Shown here: in pieces, positions 1-12,312 of the stretch
Layout of the letters: each line of letters starts with the position of its first letter
How positions within the stretch are numbered: position 1 is the stretch's first letter
Assembly (NCBI RefSeq): GCF_032854445.1
Contig: NC_088300.1
Location: forward strand, 38,966,458 to 39,030,457
Direction: 5' to 3'
DNA: 64,000 nucleotides
DNA from: Liolophura sinensis
Lineage: Eukaryota; Mollusca; Polyplacophora; Chitonida; Chitonidae
The notes under the pieces: model-generated
The model's input: only the letters and a program-made list of their open reading frames with translations
The model's database searches: none
What the model was told of the DNA's origin: nothing
Translations under genes and position numbers: made by a program

Positions 1-573
1 GCTGATAGGAACCAGAAAACAGGCAGAGAACTTCGGCTACAGGTAAGAGGAAAACCAAAAGGGGTTGATCTAGGTCAATTTTGAACATGATGTAACAGGT
101 TTGGGCGTCGCGAGTTTGGGCGCCCTAATGATGAATCCAAAGAAAATAAAATACATGTAAAAAGATTTAAGATCATAAGTACAAATGTTTAATCCTTGAG
201 CTACCAGCTGAAAACTTTATCTGTCATGTATGAATTGGAAAAAAACCACTAACCAAAGGTGGTTGTGCGATGCGATGCCAATCAGTTTGATCTCCAAGAA
301 TATACACTGTACTATCACATCTTATTAGGTTCTGTTTGAATCTGTGGGGTAAACAGAACTCTTTAAAGAAAACCCAGTCAAAACACAAGCTCTGTGTGAG
401 GTCAGCAAGCGTATGAATCCCATCTCCGTTGTTGTGTGCTGTGACCGAGCATGTGCGGTGACATATTAACAAAAATGACTAGGAAAAATTTTACGGACGA
501 AGAAATGGGGACCGTCAATCAAGAGACCAGTGGTTTCTTACAGTAACATCCAGCAGGATTGGAAATGTAAATT
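1..573. other. Intergenic, nothing recognised
   Basis: AT-rich sequence with only short random open frames. No repeat, RNA or splice-supported exon was seen. Confidence 0.5.
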
Positions 574-2383
574 ATGCAAAGAATACACTACTACAGGGGA
601 TTAAACATGGAAGTGTGCTATTTAGAAAATGATAGTGAAAGGAAACATAACGAGTCAAATAACCAAGACTTCCAAAGCCATAAAGTAACTGAGAAAGCCC
701 AAAATCAGAGAGGTATGGAAACATTAATCAAAACCACATACTTTATTTCTAGAAAAAAATGGGCTATGAAACAGAATTTTTGTAAAATGTTTGTGAAGTG
801 TGTTGCCAACTTACCAGAGGAAGACTTGCAGTGGCACTGTCATTCTAGTGCCAAAAACACAACATCTGTCCTCTACAAGTATGGAGGAATTTTGGATTCT
901 ATTAACTGCTGCTGGGAGGCTGATCTTTTCGCAACCTAACCTGCTCTTCTGGTTTTACTCTTTTAGCAGAGAAGAATATGGATGAAAAAGACCACAGACA
1001 CACAGACCACAATTTTTGTTCAATATGTTGACAAAGTAACCCACAAAGTTTGTGAGGAATATTTAGCAATTGTGGTAATGAAAGTAGACAAATCGGCAGC
1101 ATCTCTCTTCAATGAGGTGATGGCGGTTTTGGCCCAAGAAGGTCTAAATTCGACATAAATAAGATTTGCGGGGTTTGATTGGACTAACGTTATGAGCGGG
1201 GGAAAATCCGGCCTAAAAAGTAGAATCAGACATTGATCCCCCATGCAATTTATCAGAACTGTTGAAACCATAAATTGGTATAAATTTGGTATTCGTTCAC
1301 CGTATGAAGAAGTTTCCATTATTGCAACAGTTTTACTGGACGTGTGGAAAACCTTCAAGTAATGAACTATCAAATTTGTTGTTTTTTTAAGAGTTACAGG
1401 CAACATTAGGGCTTTACACCAAAATTAAAATTTTGAAAGCATGCGCCACTGGATGCCTTAGTGATAGAGAAGCCTGTGTCAGAATCATTTCACGGAGGGG
1501 TTGTCCTCAGGACGCTCCGGACACTTGAGGCAGAAGTAAAAGGTTGTAGAGATCAACAAATAGAAGTGTGCCCGATGATCTTGCTATTAGCTGACATCTT
1601 AGTCGCAATCAATCAGTTCTCCAAGTTTCTTCAGCAAAATCATCTGGATTTCACATCTATTCCAATTCGTTTTGAAAATCTGAAAAAGACCCTTTCAGAT
1701 CTGTGTACCAAGTGTCGATCAGGGACAGTATTTTTCCCAGGCACAGAAGGAGGAGTTGGAAAAGGCAGTAGTAGTATACAACCCTGTTGTTAGACAGTTC
1801 AGTGTGCTTAACCCATCACTATCGCTTCATATTTGTGACAGACTTGCAAACACTTGCATTCCCTAAGAGGCTTTTATCAGAACACACCAACTGACTCAAA
1901 CACAGAGGAGACCAACACATCTTACCCGATCGTCTACAAGAAACAAGCCATGGCAGAGAGGGCTGACTTTCTTGAAGAGTTTGGTACAGCTTTTGAATTA
2001 TGCAGCAAGGATCTTCACAAGGAAGTCACGCAAATGTTAAAAGAGAAAAAAACTTAAGCACTCTAAATCCAGTGACTACATTGATAGTCTTCTCATGTGT
2101 ACCAGTACATTTGTGCTTTTGGGAGCCTGACAACAACAAAACACTGCCTGTAATTTTTGGACTGGCCTTACTCCTTCTACCCTCTATTACCAATGTGGAA
2201 AGGGGTTTTTGTCATGAACTTAGCAGCAGTCTGTTGAGAGCCTCCCTCATCCGAGTAAATTTGAACAGATTGATGAGAATTAACTTGAATGGTCGAGACA
2301 ATCTTGTTGGATTCAAATGTCAAGAGAGATGCTCAAAAGTGGGTGTCAGTCAAGGACAGAAGAACCATTTCAGACTAGCAGAT
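574..2383 (+). pseudogene. hAT-type (ZNF862-like) transposase relic
   Basis: A broken transposase-like coding region in several plus-strand frames. Successive pieces resemble the ZNF862-like group of hAT-derived proteins, compared from memory. About 700-840 reads LIKTTYFISRKKWAMKQNF. About 1014-1160 reads through VTHKVCEEYLAIV. About 1461-1790 has EVCPMILLLADILVAINQFS. Near 2185-2210 is LPSITNVERGF, which matches the Leu-Pro...Glu-Arg-Gly-Phe block of the hAT C-terminal dimerisation domain. In-frame stops and frame changes lie near 937, 1158, 1230 and 1360, so no full protein can be made. The zinc-finger N-terminus is not visible. A SINE interrupts the 3' part just downstream. It is either an old transposon copy or a dead duplicate of a domesticated gene; family assignment is fairly sure, subfamily less so. 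Confidence 0.7.
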
Positions 2384-2396
2384 TCAAGTCAATGCC

Positions 2397-2729
2397 CGCT
2401 TTGGGACCGGTTGATCCAGGATCAATCCTTGATCAAGTCACACCTAAAACTTTAAAAGAGGAAGTTGTAACTTCCTCGCTTGGCTTTCACCATGAAGGGG
2501 ATGGTGCAACGACTGGTTGACCCTTATCAGTATAATGGCTCGGGCGGGACGGCTTACTTGCCTTCGGTAAGTCGTCTCAGTGAAGTAGCACTAAATAAAA
2601 GAGCGGTGAAAATCCGTCCTGCAACAAGGAGGCACATTACAAGTACATGCACCCTATGGATTCCTTCGTTGTCATATGACTGAAAAATTGTTGAGTATGA
2701 CATTAAACCCCAAGCACTCACTCACTCAC
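2397..2729 (+). mobile_element. tRNA-derived SINE, family 1, copy a
   Basis: A 333-bp element flanked by a perfect 13-bp target-site duplication, TCAAGTCAATGCC, at 2384-2396 and 2730-2742. It begins inside the tRNA-like head (5' truncated; GATCAATCC is B-box-like), continues through a conserved body (AAAGAGGAAGTTGTAACTTC; CAGTATAATGGCTCGG) and ends in TTGAGTATGACATTAAACCC plus (ACTC)n. It sits in the hAT relic. Related copies are at 11231, 14045 and 36614. Confidence 0.85.
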
Positions 2730-2742
2730 TCAAGTCAATGCC

Positions 2743-3829
2743 AAGTACCAAGGAGGTGAAAAACCAGTAACTGTACACACATGTAACTGTAATACTGAAC
2801 CATCCAAACAACAGCAATCACTGAAACTCACTTTGAGTTGTGAATATTGTTGTTCATACAATGATAACAATAAAAACTACACAAATATGGATAATTAAAT
2901 GTTTTCATTTTTGTGCATTATGACACATTTATTACAAAACTTTTGATAAAATATACAAGAATTAATCAAAAAGTAATCACATAATTTGTAAACAGTTTGC
3001 TTTACAACAAAATGCGAAATTGATTTTAAGATTGTCAGGCAGTAGAATAAGATAGTCTTTGTACTTTTTTCTTTACAGAAGTGCAGCATTGTCTGAAGCA
3101 AACTCAGTGATGGAATAGATAAAAATGTCAGGAATATAGTTGATGTATAATATGTACTCTGAAATTGCTTAAATCTATTCAAGATGAAATTCCAGAGTAT
3201 GTAAAAAATCTGACTGCTGGTGGCCATAGGCCCCCAGACCCCAAATAAACTTTTTTTTTCCTCGCTGTGCGTGGTATGTGTTCCTAAACTTTTGAGCTAG
3301 GTCTGTCCCTGGCTAATAAGCATGTTTTAATTGAAAAAGTTTAGTTTATTTTTTTTTTAATATTTGATGTACAGCTACATGTGTGCAATAACAATAGCAT
3401 GTGATTCGTGGGAAATGCACTGGTAATTTGATTATGGTAATAGGCTGTTAGACTTTAGAACTTGCAAAAGTCAGCCACATATAGTTTTGGGTATGATCTA
3501 TTTTTGTTTAGCATCCAGTCTCCACATAGTACTGGTTAGCGAAGAATCTGATATCAGGTTTTGAAAACAGCCTGTTTTTAGTCCATTTGTTGGAATAGGG
3601 TGAACAGTTTCCGCCTTGTAAGGGCTGATAAAGGGTGTCCAGTTGGGGATGTTTTCAACTTCAGGTGTCCATTTTGACAGGTGAATGGCTAGCTGTCTAT
3701 CCCTAAGATTGCCCCCCCCCCCCCCCCCCCCCCCCACACACACACATACACACATGTATTAGGGGAATTAGATGAATGAGCAGAGAAGTTAGGTTGATAT
3801 GATTGTCTGTCATTTAGAATAAGTGGTGG
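2743..3829. other. Intergenic with poly-C/CA microsatellite
   Basis: AT-rich sequence with no supported gene. A run of C followed by CA repeats lies at about 3713-3747; the glycine-rich open frame on the minus strand there is an artefact of the homopolymer. Confidence 0.5.
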
Positions 3830-4012
3830 TTTGCACCAAGTTCGCTGTCTGATGTGGAAAGGTTTGGCAGCAACCTACAGATGTTCGTGGGTTTACCCCA
3901 GGTTCTGCCCAGTTTCCTCCCACCATAATGTAAACTCGTATACCGTCATGTAAGTGAAACTGAAATATTGTTGTGTATGGTGTGAAAACACCAATGATAT
4001 ATAGAAATAAAC
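3830..4012 (+). mobile_element. SINE family 2, old copy
   Basis: A diverged copy lacking its tRNA head. It carries GGAAAGGTTTGGCAGCAACC, a TTTACCCCAGGTTCTGCCC block, CACCATAATG and the tail GTGTGAAAACACCAATGA, the same order as in the full copy at 20852. Confidence 0.65.
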
Positions 4013-4737
4013 TATTCAGTACATGTAGTATGGAGTGCAACACAAAACACACGTCAAGAAAATAAAGAGCCCTTTTTTGTTTTTTTCAGGCTGGAGTTAC
4101 ATGGCCATAAACGCCGGCTGACATGGGAAGCAACTCCGCGAAGTATTCATGATGGTGTGCAATCAGCTATCATGAGCAGTGACTGTCTTGTGTTTGACAC
4201 TAATATAGCCCAGCTTTTCGCCGATCATGGAAACCTGGGAATAAATGTGACCATATTTATGTACCCCTAGCATCTTACGAGCTGAGATAATTAGTGCTGG
4301 TATTACCTACAGGGCTCGTGGAAGGAAGTGACTGTGGCAGGCTTTGTTCTGGGACAAACCTTTCAATAGCCTTGTATTGTTATAGATGCTTCTTAACCTC
4401 CAGCTTTGAAAATATCCTGATTTTCATTGGTGTATGTACTTTTGTTTTTATAGAGTGCTGAAATTCAGCAAAGATTGAGATTTCATGATCAGCTCCTGTA
4501 CAGAGTTAAGGCACAGTTAGTGCTTGATATAAACAGCTGTATCACAGTGGTCGTACATGTAAATCCCCTTGTGCCGTGAACATATCAGCCAAAGTATACC
4601 CATGAGGTATCACACAGGATTGCCAGATGTACCAAGTGGTGTTTCTCCAAGTGGTTGTATGTGAGTTTGGTCTAGAACTCCACTCTGGTTTAGCATATAC
4701 TGACAGTACACAAGCCAGTACATGTTTTCTACCCATA
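4013..4737. other. Intergenic, nothing recognised
   Basis: No supported exon or repeat. Weak similarity to the neighbouring minisatellite unit begins near 4690. Confidence 0.4.
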
Positions 4738-6730
4738 GTGACAGTAATCCAGTGTCTGTATGTCTACTTGGCAGTCAGACCTGACAGACAGTGAGAGTGT
4801 ACCAGTGCCTGTATGTCTACATGAGAATCAGACCTGACACACAGTGGCAGTATACCAATACCTGTATGTCTACATGAGAATCAGACCTGACACACAGTGA
4901 CAGTATATCAGTACCTGTATGTCTACATGAGAATCAGACCTGACACACAGTGACAGTATATCAGTACCTGTATGTCTACATGAGAATCAGACCTGACACA
5001 CAGTGACAGTATACCAGTACCTGTATGTCTACATGAGAATCAGACCTGACACACAGTGACAGTATACCAGTACCTGCATGTCTACATGAGAATCAGACCT
5101 GACACACAGTGACAGTATATCAGTACCTGTATGTCTACATGACAATCAGACCTGACACACAGCAGCAGTATATCAGTACCTGTATGTCTACATGAGAATC
5201 AGACCTGACACACAGTGACAGTATACCAGTACCTGTATGTCTACATGAGAATCAGACCTGACACACAGTGACAGTATATCAGTACCTGTATGTCTACATG
5301 AGAATCAGACCTGACACACAGCAGCAGTATATCAGTACCTGTATGTCTGCATGAGAGTCAGACCTGACACACAGTGACAGTATATCAGTACCTGTATGTC
5401 TACATGAGAGTCAGACCTAACACATTGACAGTGTACCAGTACCTGTATGTCTACATGAGAATCAGGCCTGACACACAGTGACAGTATATCAGTACCTGTA
5501 TGTCTACATGAGAGTCAGACCTAACACAGTGAAAGTAATCCAGTACCTGTATGTCTACATGAGAATCAGACCTGACACACTGACGGTATAGTGACAGTAC
5601 CTGTATGTCTACATGAGAATCAGTCCTGACAGACAGTGACAGTATATCAGTACCTGTATGTCTACATGAGAGTCAGACCTGACACACAGTGACAGTATAT
5701 CAGTACCTGTATGTCTGCATGAGAGTCAGACCTGACACACACTGACAGTATATCAGTACCTGTATGTCTACATGAGAATCAGACCTGACACACAGTGACA
5801 GTATACCAGTACCTGCATGTCTACATGAGAATCAGACCTGACACACAGTGACAGTATATCAGTACCTGTATGTCTACATGAGAATCAGACCTGACACACA
5901 GTGACAGTATACCAGTACCTGCATGTCTGCATGAGAATCAGACCTGACACACAGTGACAGTATACCAGTACCTGCATGTCTACATGAGAATCAGACCTGA
6001 CACACAGTGACAGTATACCAGTACCTGCATGTCTACATGAGAATCAGACCTGACACACAGTGACAGTATACCAGTACCTGTATGTCTACATGAGAATCAG
6101 ATCTAACACATTGACAGTGTACCAGTACCTGTATGTCTGCATGAGAATCAGACCTGACACACAGTGACAGTATACCAGTATCTGTATGTCTGCATGAGAA
6201 TCAGACCTGACACACAGTGACAGTATACCAGTACCTGTATGTCTACATGAGAATCAGACCTGACACACAGTGACAGTATACCAGTACCTGTATGTCTACA
6301 TGAGAATCAGACCTGACACACAGTGACAGTATACCAGTACCTGCATGTCTGCATGAGAATCAGACCTGACACACAGTGACAGTATACCAGTACCTGCATG
6401 TCTACATGAGAATCAGACCTGACACACAGTGACAGTATACCAGTACCTGCATGTCTACATGAGAATCAGACCTGACACACAGTGACAGTATACCAGTACC
6501 TGTATGTCTACATGAGAATCAGATCTAACACATTGACAGTGTACCAGTACCTGTATGTCTACATGAGAATCAGACCTGACACACAGTGACAGTATGCCAG
6601 TATCTGTATGTCTGCATGAGAATCAGACCTGACACACAGTGACAGTATACCAGTACCTGTATGTCTACATGCGAGTCTGACCTGACACACAGCGACAGAA
6701 TATCAAAACCTGTATTTCTAAATGTAAATC
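4738..6730. repeat. 53-bp minisatellite array, about 37 copies
   Basis: Head-to-tail copies of a 53-bp unit, for example CCTGTATGTCTACATGAGAA followed by TCAGACCTGACACACAGTGA and CAGTATATCAGTA. Units differ by recurring substitutions (TGTATG/TGCATG, CTACAT/CTGCAT) and some are shortened. The first and last units are diverged. A 422-bp offset links two multi-unit blocks (see findings). There are no spacers, so it is not a CRISPR array. Confidence 0.95.
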
Positions 6731-9727
6731 AAGTCACAGGTATAAACCTCACGATTGGTTCAAGAAACATTGTCCAGAGCTTGTCCAGACCACATCAGTA
6801 AATGTGGATGAATCCTATGTCATGTTTGCTTTTCTCGTGCTGGGAGTGTAGAGAGCCGAACATGTACGGCAGCCTAAAGGCTTAATCTATTGCTTTTAAT
6901 ATTAGAAACAATGTTGAGTTATTTCCAAGGACCATGATAGGCAAAGCGCCATCTGGTGGTGTCTTGGGAAGATAGCTCAGTGATAAGGCCCTCCCTTAGA
7001 CAGCATCTACATGGTGCTGTACTTACATGGGGCCATAGCTCAGTATTGTTTCTCAGTAGTGGGGCATTTTCTTAGTGCTTAATGAGAGCTGTCTTTGACA
7101 TAAACATTCACTTTGTATAAATCATTTTGGTTGTTAGATGAATGTTGATAGAGTATCATTTTCTTGTTGTTCACAAAGATCATACCAACATATTGTAGTT
7201 TATTCCGTGAAAGTGACAGAAAACATCTGGCTGCATTTCCCTGTTTACTCAGCCAGAAACCAGTGAGTCTTTGTCTTACCAAATAAGCTGTTAATATTGT
7301 CAAAATGTATATATATTTATGGCTTATGGTTTTATCACATTTATATCATTTGTTATATAATGAAACAAAAACAAAGTCTGTGAAAGCTGATTGTGCATGC
7401 TTTTAGTATTATGATTGCTGTATATGATGTACATAATCAAGGTGTTCGGGTTTGTAATGGTAAGCTTCATTGAGCTGCTGAACTCAATGACGTGGAAAAT
7501 AATTGCTTATCAAAACAAAGCTCAGGTACAATGTACATATGTACAAATTGAGTTAGGTATTTGCCCGGGTTTGTGATGACGTGGCAGTGTAGAGGTATAT
7601 GCGCTTGTATATAGGTGTATGGTTGTTTTAACCAAGTGAACCAACTCTTGCATCAAAGATCGTTTTATCTTCAGAAAAACCTTTGGCTTACGAGTTAGTT
7701 TCATTCGAGCCTTCTTCCCACGTGTTCAATGTTATGACATGTGCATTCATTGCTAAACTTCCCCGTGAAGTATTGAAACAGTTTGTAAACTACATGTGTT
7801 TGTTCATATGTGCTCTTTTATGTTTCAATATTCGATATTTGTGTCAGTGCTCAGAGACAAAAAAAAAATGTATTATTGAATATGAAACACCTGTGATTCA
7901 TATGATATAATTAAGCTTGAGAGCGTATGCTTACGTGAAAAAAAAATTCAATTTCACGCCTAGTAACTGCCTCCTAATTACCTACTGGCTAACTAGTTTT
8001 GAAACAGTACTCTTAGCCTGTCAGCCGTTGACCTAATCAAACTTTTGCTCCAAATTTTATACTTATTTGTGTAAATCACGCGACGACTAAAGCCGGGGGC
8101 ATAAGACGGGCTTTGAGCAGATAAAAGTAGCTTGGGTCTAAGTAGTGTACTCTGTTTTTCATTCCTGTCTTTTGGGGCAGACTAGTAGAGTAGTACTCAT
8201 GGAGTATTTTCGGATCACTATTCTCGTGTTATCCAACATAAAAACAAGGTTTCATATGTCATAATTTAGTATGACTGTTCGCGAACAATGTTTTTACTCC
8301 CCATTTCTCTCCGATTGAAACAAGAACGATAATAAAACGATCGCGGTGAAGAGGCAGGAAGTGTTGTCAGAAAATACAAAAATTGTGTAAGCCATTGTTT
8401 CTAAAATACTTTATACACGTTCATTCTGTCCAGATTGTGCACACTGTCGTTCTAATCAAACAGCTGAAACAATGTTATTGATGAACGCTGGTGAAGTAGT
8501 TTCGCGCGAGAACACCAGTGGTTAGGCTAAGCTTACGTTCAACGTACATGCTTCAAAGGTCAAGCTTGTCTAGTGGTGGCAGTGATGTAAAGGAAGCGTA
8601 GAGCGGCCCATACGCTGTAATTAGGTTATTAAGATCAACATCATTACACGTACATGGATGCAAGTCCTGATTCTTTACATGTATACATGCATGTCTAAAA
8701 AAAATTGGCAGTGTGGTATATTCCTGATCAATTTATGTTCCACAAAATGCCTACCTCTCAAGCTTGTCCGAAAAATGAGTCAAATAGCTGGATAAGCCAT
8801 TCAGGAGAATCGATGAAAACGTCTGCTTTATTTAGACACTTGTTTTTATCCAAGTATGGTTTGAAATGTGACTGCACGGGGAGGTATGTCACGTACCTGC
8901 AGAAATGGTGAGATTTTGATGACTATATAACCGCTCAGACTCGTGAAATTTTCTTGAGCAAAAACAGTGTAAAACAGTAAATGAGTGCATGCCGAAATAA
9001 ATAAATGTATACCTCCTCCTGTTTCTGATGAGGGTCAGCTGTGTTTTTTAACTGGGGACATTGGTAGAGATCCCTTTTTGGTCCCGAATCACAAACTTTG
9101 TCTCCGTTATTTCCATTTAATCTCGACATTAAGTTTCATACTGTGTTCTGTTACACTGTAAATGTAGTACTGGGTGGGAATTTTTGTACCATTACGTCGT
9201 TAGTTAATTCTACACCCTCGAGTTTTCATATTTATTTCAACTAACCCAGTAGATCTCTACTTTACGATTGCATACTTTACATGCACCGTGACCATCATTA
9301 TTCGTGCTAGGGACAAACTTTAGGATGGGTTGTTTTTAATAGTTCGTCAGTACCAGTATTATGTCATTACAGTTTCATCATCAGTATAATATGTTTTCTT
9401 ATCTTTAATTGTACTAACGCTTCTTATAATTTTGTGAACAAAAACGAGTCACTGCATGAAAAGCATCAGCGATTGAGAAGCAGGTAACATATTTGAAGTA
9501 AAAAAAAGCAGTAAGTTTAAAAACCATGCAAGACTGGCCTATAATATTATTCCTTTTATATAAATATGTATCTACGTTCATTTTTAACTGTAATAGGAGT
9601 ATGTATGGGAGTAAAATGGTCTAAATGTAAATCTAAATTTCAGCTGACTTCAAACATAGTTCAGGGTCATGTAGGCATTACCAGTACATCAGTTCAATGT
9701 TATACAGCCTTGTCACATTTTTCAGTT
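6731..9727. other. Intergenic, nothing recognised
   Basis: About 3 kb of AT-rich sequence with short unsupported open frames (for example 7683-7910 and 8705-8911). No splice-supported exon, RNA gene or clear repeat was found. Confidence 0.4.
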
Positions 9728-9927
9728 NNNNNNNNNNNNNNNNNNNNNNNNNNNNNNNNNNNNNNNNNNNNNNNNNNNNNNNNNNNNNNNNNNNNNNNNN
9801 NNNNNNNNNNNNNNNNNNNNNNNNNNNNNNNNNNNNNNNNNNNNNNNNNNNNNNNNNNNNNNNNNNNNNNNNNNNNNNNNNNNNNNNNNNNNNNNNNNNN
9901 NNNNNNNNNNNNNNNNNNNNNNNNNNN
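9728..9927. other. Assembly gap (200 N)
   Basis: Exactly 200 N. The 14 bases on its left (9714-9727) and right (9928-9941) are identical: CACATTTTTCAGTT. Two contigs probably overlap here, so the true gap may be zero or negative. Open frames reading across the N run are meaningless. Confidence 0.98.
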
Positions 9928-11215
9928 CACATTTTTCAGTTAGACTTGTTAATATTCTTTTTCAGCACACGTTTGATAGCCTGGGAACAGCTGTTTCTGT
10001 TTATAGCACACAAGCAGGTCATTTTATACATGTATGCACATGTAATTTCATCACTTTTGTTGTGAATGCCTATAAAGTCTTTATAAATTGCTACATCTCA
10101 CCAAAGGTTGCAAAGGATGTACCGTTTAAGTATATCTCAGGGATCGGTTGGCGATGTTCCCATCTTTGCTTCCACATTATTTCCGAAATTTAGGCTGGGA
10201 AGAATGAAACAAGTATATGCGTTTAACATTTGCCTATAGCGTAGTCCATTTACATACATATTGGCTTGGCCACATCATTCACACTGACATTATAGATTCT
10301 AAAACATGTTTAGACATCCTGACTTACGTTTCACAATATTTAGTGATAACTTGTTTCATGAAATACCTATTTTCTTGAAGTTAAATAAGTGTAGAAAATA
10401 TCTACAAAAAATAAAGCATTTTCGAACCATGTTGAAAGAGTACTGGAAATCCTTCGATGGTTATGTTCAGTGTCGGGTTTTTATCTCGCTTATTGTCCAC
10501 GAGTAGCGTGTGAAGATAATGCTGTCGTCGTATATTGTTTTGACTTCATTGTACATGAACATGTTCTGAGTGTGTGGGTATGTTTCTACAAGTTATAGGC
10601 TTAGGCTGCAGGGTGCATTTGCGCGAAAATTTAATGGACCATCGTGCTGAAAATATCCCTTGTGTTACACGTGTAAATGGCCGTTATCTGCATGTGAACG
10701 TTAATTATTTATCCTTTGGTGCAAAATGATGCCAAATTATCAGTATCTTCTCCTCTAGGGCAAAGTGACCAAACCAATGCCTTCTGGATTCGGCTGAAAT
10801 GTTTCTGGATGCCACACCCTTAATCCATTTATTGTCTAATTGTATCGATTCTTCGTGAGGGGTCAAACTGCCTCCCAAGTTAAACCATTAATTTCTCTAC
10901 ATATTTCTTTGTTCAGCCAGAGTGTTATTCATTTAAAGTTTGTTATATAAATGTGCCATTAAGAGAGAAAGGCGCCTTGAAAGGAAAGCCTTAAGGGAAC
11001 ACAGCACCAGAGCAAGGGTCGGCATGAAAAACATCAGCCGAAATCACAAGCAAAACTTAATAGATGTGAACACACATCTCGTTCTTATCTCTTGGGAAAG
11101 ATATGGAGGGTATATACATGTAGTCGGGCAAGCATCGTATCTCAGAAACAGTCCTGATGGTAATGCCAAACATTTTTGCTCAGTACCTTTCGTGGTGATG
11201 CGTATAGCGATGTAG
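9928..11215. other. Intergenic, nothing recognised
   Basis: AT-rich sequence; open frames at 10306-10506 and 10940-11215 resemble nothing known to me and lack splice or repeat support. Confidence 0.4.
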
Positions 11216-11230
11216 CTCAAACTGCACTGA

Positions 11231-11573
11231 CCAGCCTGGTAGAGCGTCCGCTTCGGGAGCGGTAGATCCAGGCTCAATCCTTGGTCGAGTCACACCTAAG
11301 ACTTTAAAAGAGGAAGTTGTAACTTCCTCGCTTGGCGTTCAGCATGAAGGAGATAGTACAACAACTGATTGACCCGTATCAGTATAATGGCTTGGGCGGG
11401 GCGGTTTACTTGCCTTCGGTATGTCGTCTTAGTGAAGCAGCATTAGATAATAGAGGGGTAGAAATCCGTTCTGCAACAAGGAGGCACATTACAAACTCCC
11501 TAAGGATTCTTTGTCGTCATATGACTGAAAAATTGTTGAGTATGACGTTAAACCCCAAGCACTCACTCATTCA
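11231..11573 (+). mobile_element. tRNA-derived SINE, family 1, copy b
   Basis: A longer copy that keeps more of the tRNA-like head (TGGTAGAGCGTCCGCTTCGG, then GATCCAGGCTCAATCC) before the shared body and the (ACTC)n tail. It is flanked by a 15-bp target-site duplication with one mismatch, CTCAAACTGCACTGA at 11216-11230 and CTCAAACTGTACTGA at 11574-11588. The anticodon-arm-like CCGCTTCGGGAGCGG resembles tRNA-Pro(CGG); that parentage is inference. Confidence 0.85.
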
Positions 11574-11681
11574 CTCAAACTGTACTGAGAAAATTCGTGT
11601 GTTTGGCATACTCAGAGTGTTTCATATTTCATATGCGAAGGAAAGCTGTGTTCGATTTCCACCCGCGTTTTATCAGGTGTG

Positions 11682-11872
11682 AGCGACTGAAATGCATTTA
11701 AAACATTGGATTATATGGTGACCACTTTTGGACCAGTTTTATCTGGCCAATTTAAATAATTCAACAGAAGACCATCGGTTCATTTGTCTTGTGTTATTTG
11801 GTATGGAAGGTGTGGCCGTTTGTCAGTCAAATGTATAACTCAATCAACACGATGTCCCCAACCGTATTCGTT
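11682..11872 (+). repeat. Direct repeat, copy 1 of 2
   Basis: A segment of about 190 bp starting AGCGACTGAAATGCATTTAA and ending near CCCCAACCGTATTCG. It recurs with few differences at 12118-12312 in the same orientation. Confidence 0.9.
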
Positions 11873-12117
11873 TCCATAATTATTTACAGTAATTGCCACA
11901 AACCTTATTCAGTGACAAAAGACAATAAACTTGGGAAGGGAATAAGGGGACACTGAACCGGAACAGGTGTGAATTATCGGACATTTCGCCTTAAAGGCAC
12001 AGAAAAAACTAAAAAGAAGTATGCATCAGATGAAAGACCGTTAAACACTGCCCAGGATGAAGAGTTTGTTTGTTTTTTTGGTGGGGGGGGGGGGGGGGGG
12101 GGGAGGTGAGTTTTCTA
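11873..12117. other. Spacer between direct repeats, poly-G tract
   Basis: Unique sequence between the two direct repeats, ending in a long G run at about 12082-12103. No gene seen. Confidence 0.5.
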
Positions 12118-12312
12118 AGCGACTGAAATGCATTTAAAACATTGGATTATATAGTGACCAGTTTTGGACCAGTTTTATCTGGCCAATTTAAATAATTCAA
12201 CAGAAGACCATTGATTCATTTGTCTTGTGTTATTTGATATGGAAGGTGAGGCCGTTTGTCAGCCAAACGTATAACTCAATCAACTAACGATGTCCCCAAC
12301 CGTATTTCGTTT
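12118..12312 (+). repeat. Direct repeat, copy 2 of 2
   Basis: Second copy of the ~190-bp segment, with scattered substitutions and small insertions relative to 11682-11872. Confidence 0.9.

Noticed and set aside
4738-6730. CRISPR-like regular repeat
   Set aside because: Units are contiguous with no unique spacers, and the DNA is animal.
9566-10065. Long open frames on both strands
   Set aside because: They pass through 200 N and have no real sequence support.
11332-11682. 116-codon plus frame
   Set aside because: It reads through the body of a SINE family 1 copy; the same frame appears in other copies for that reason.
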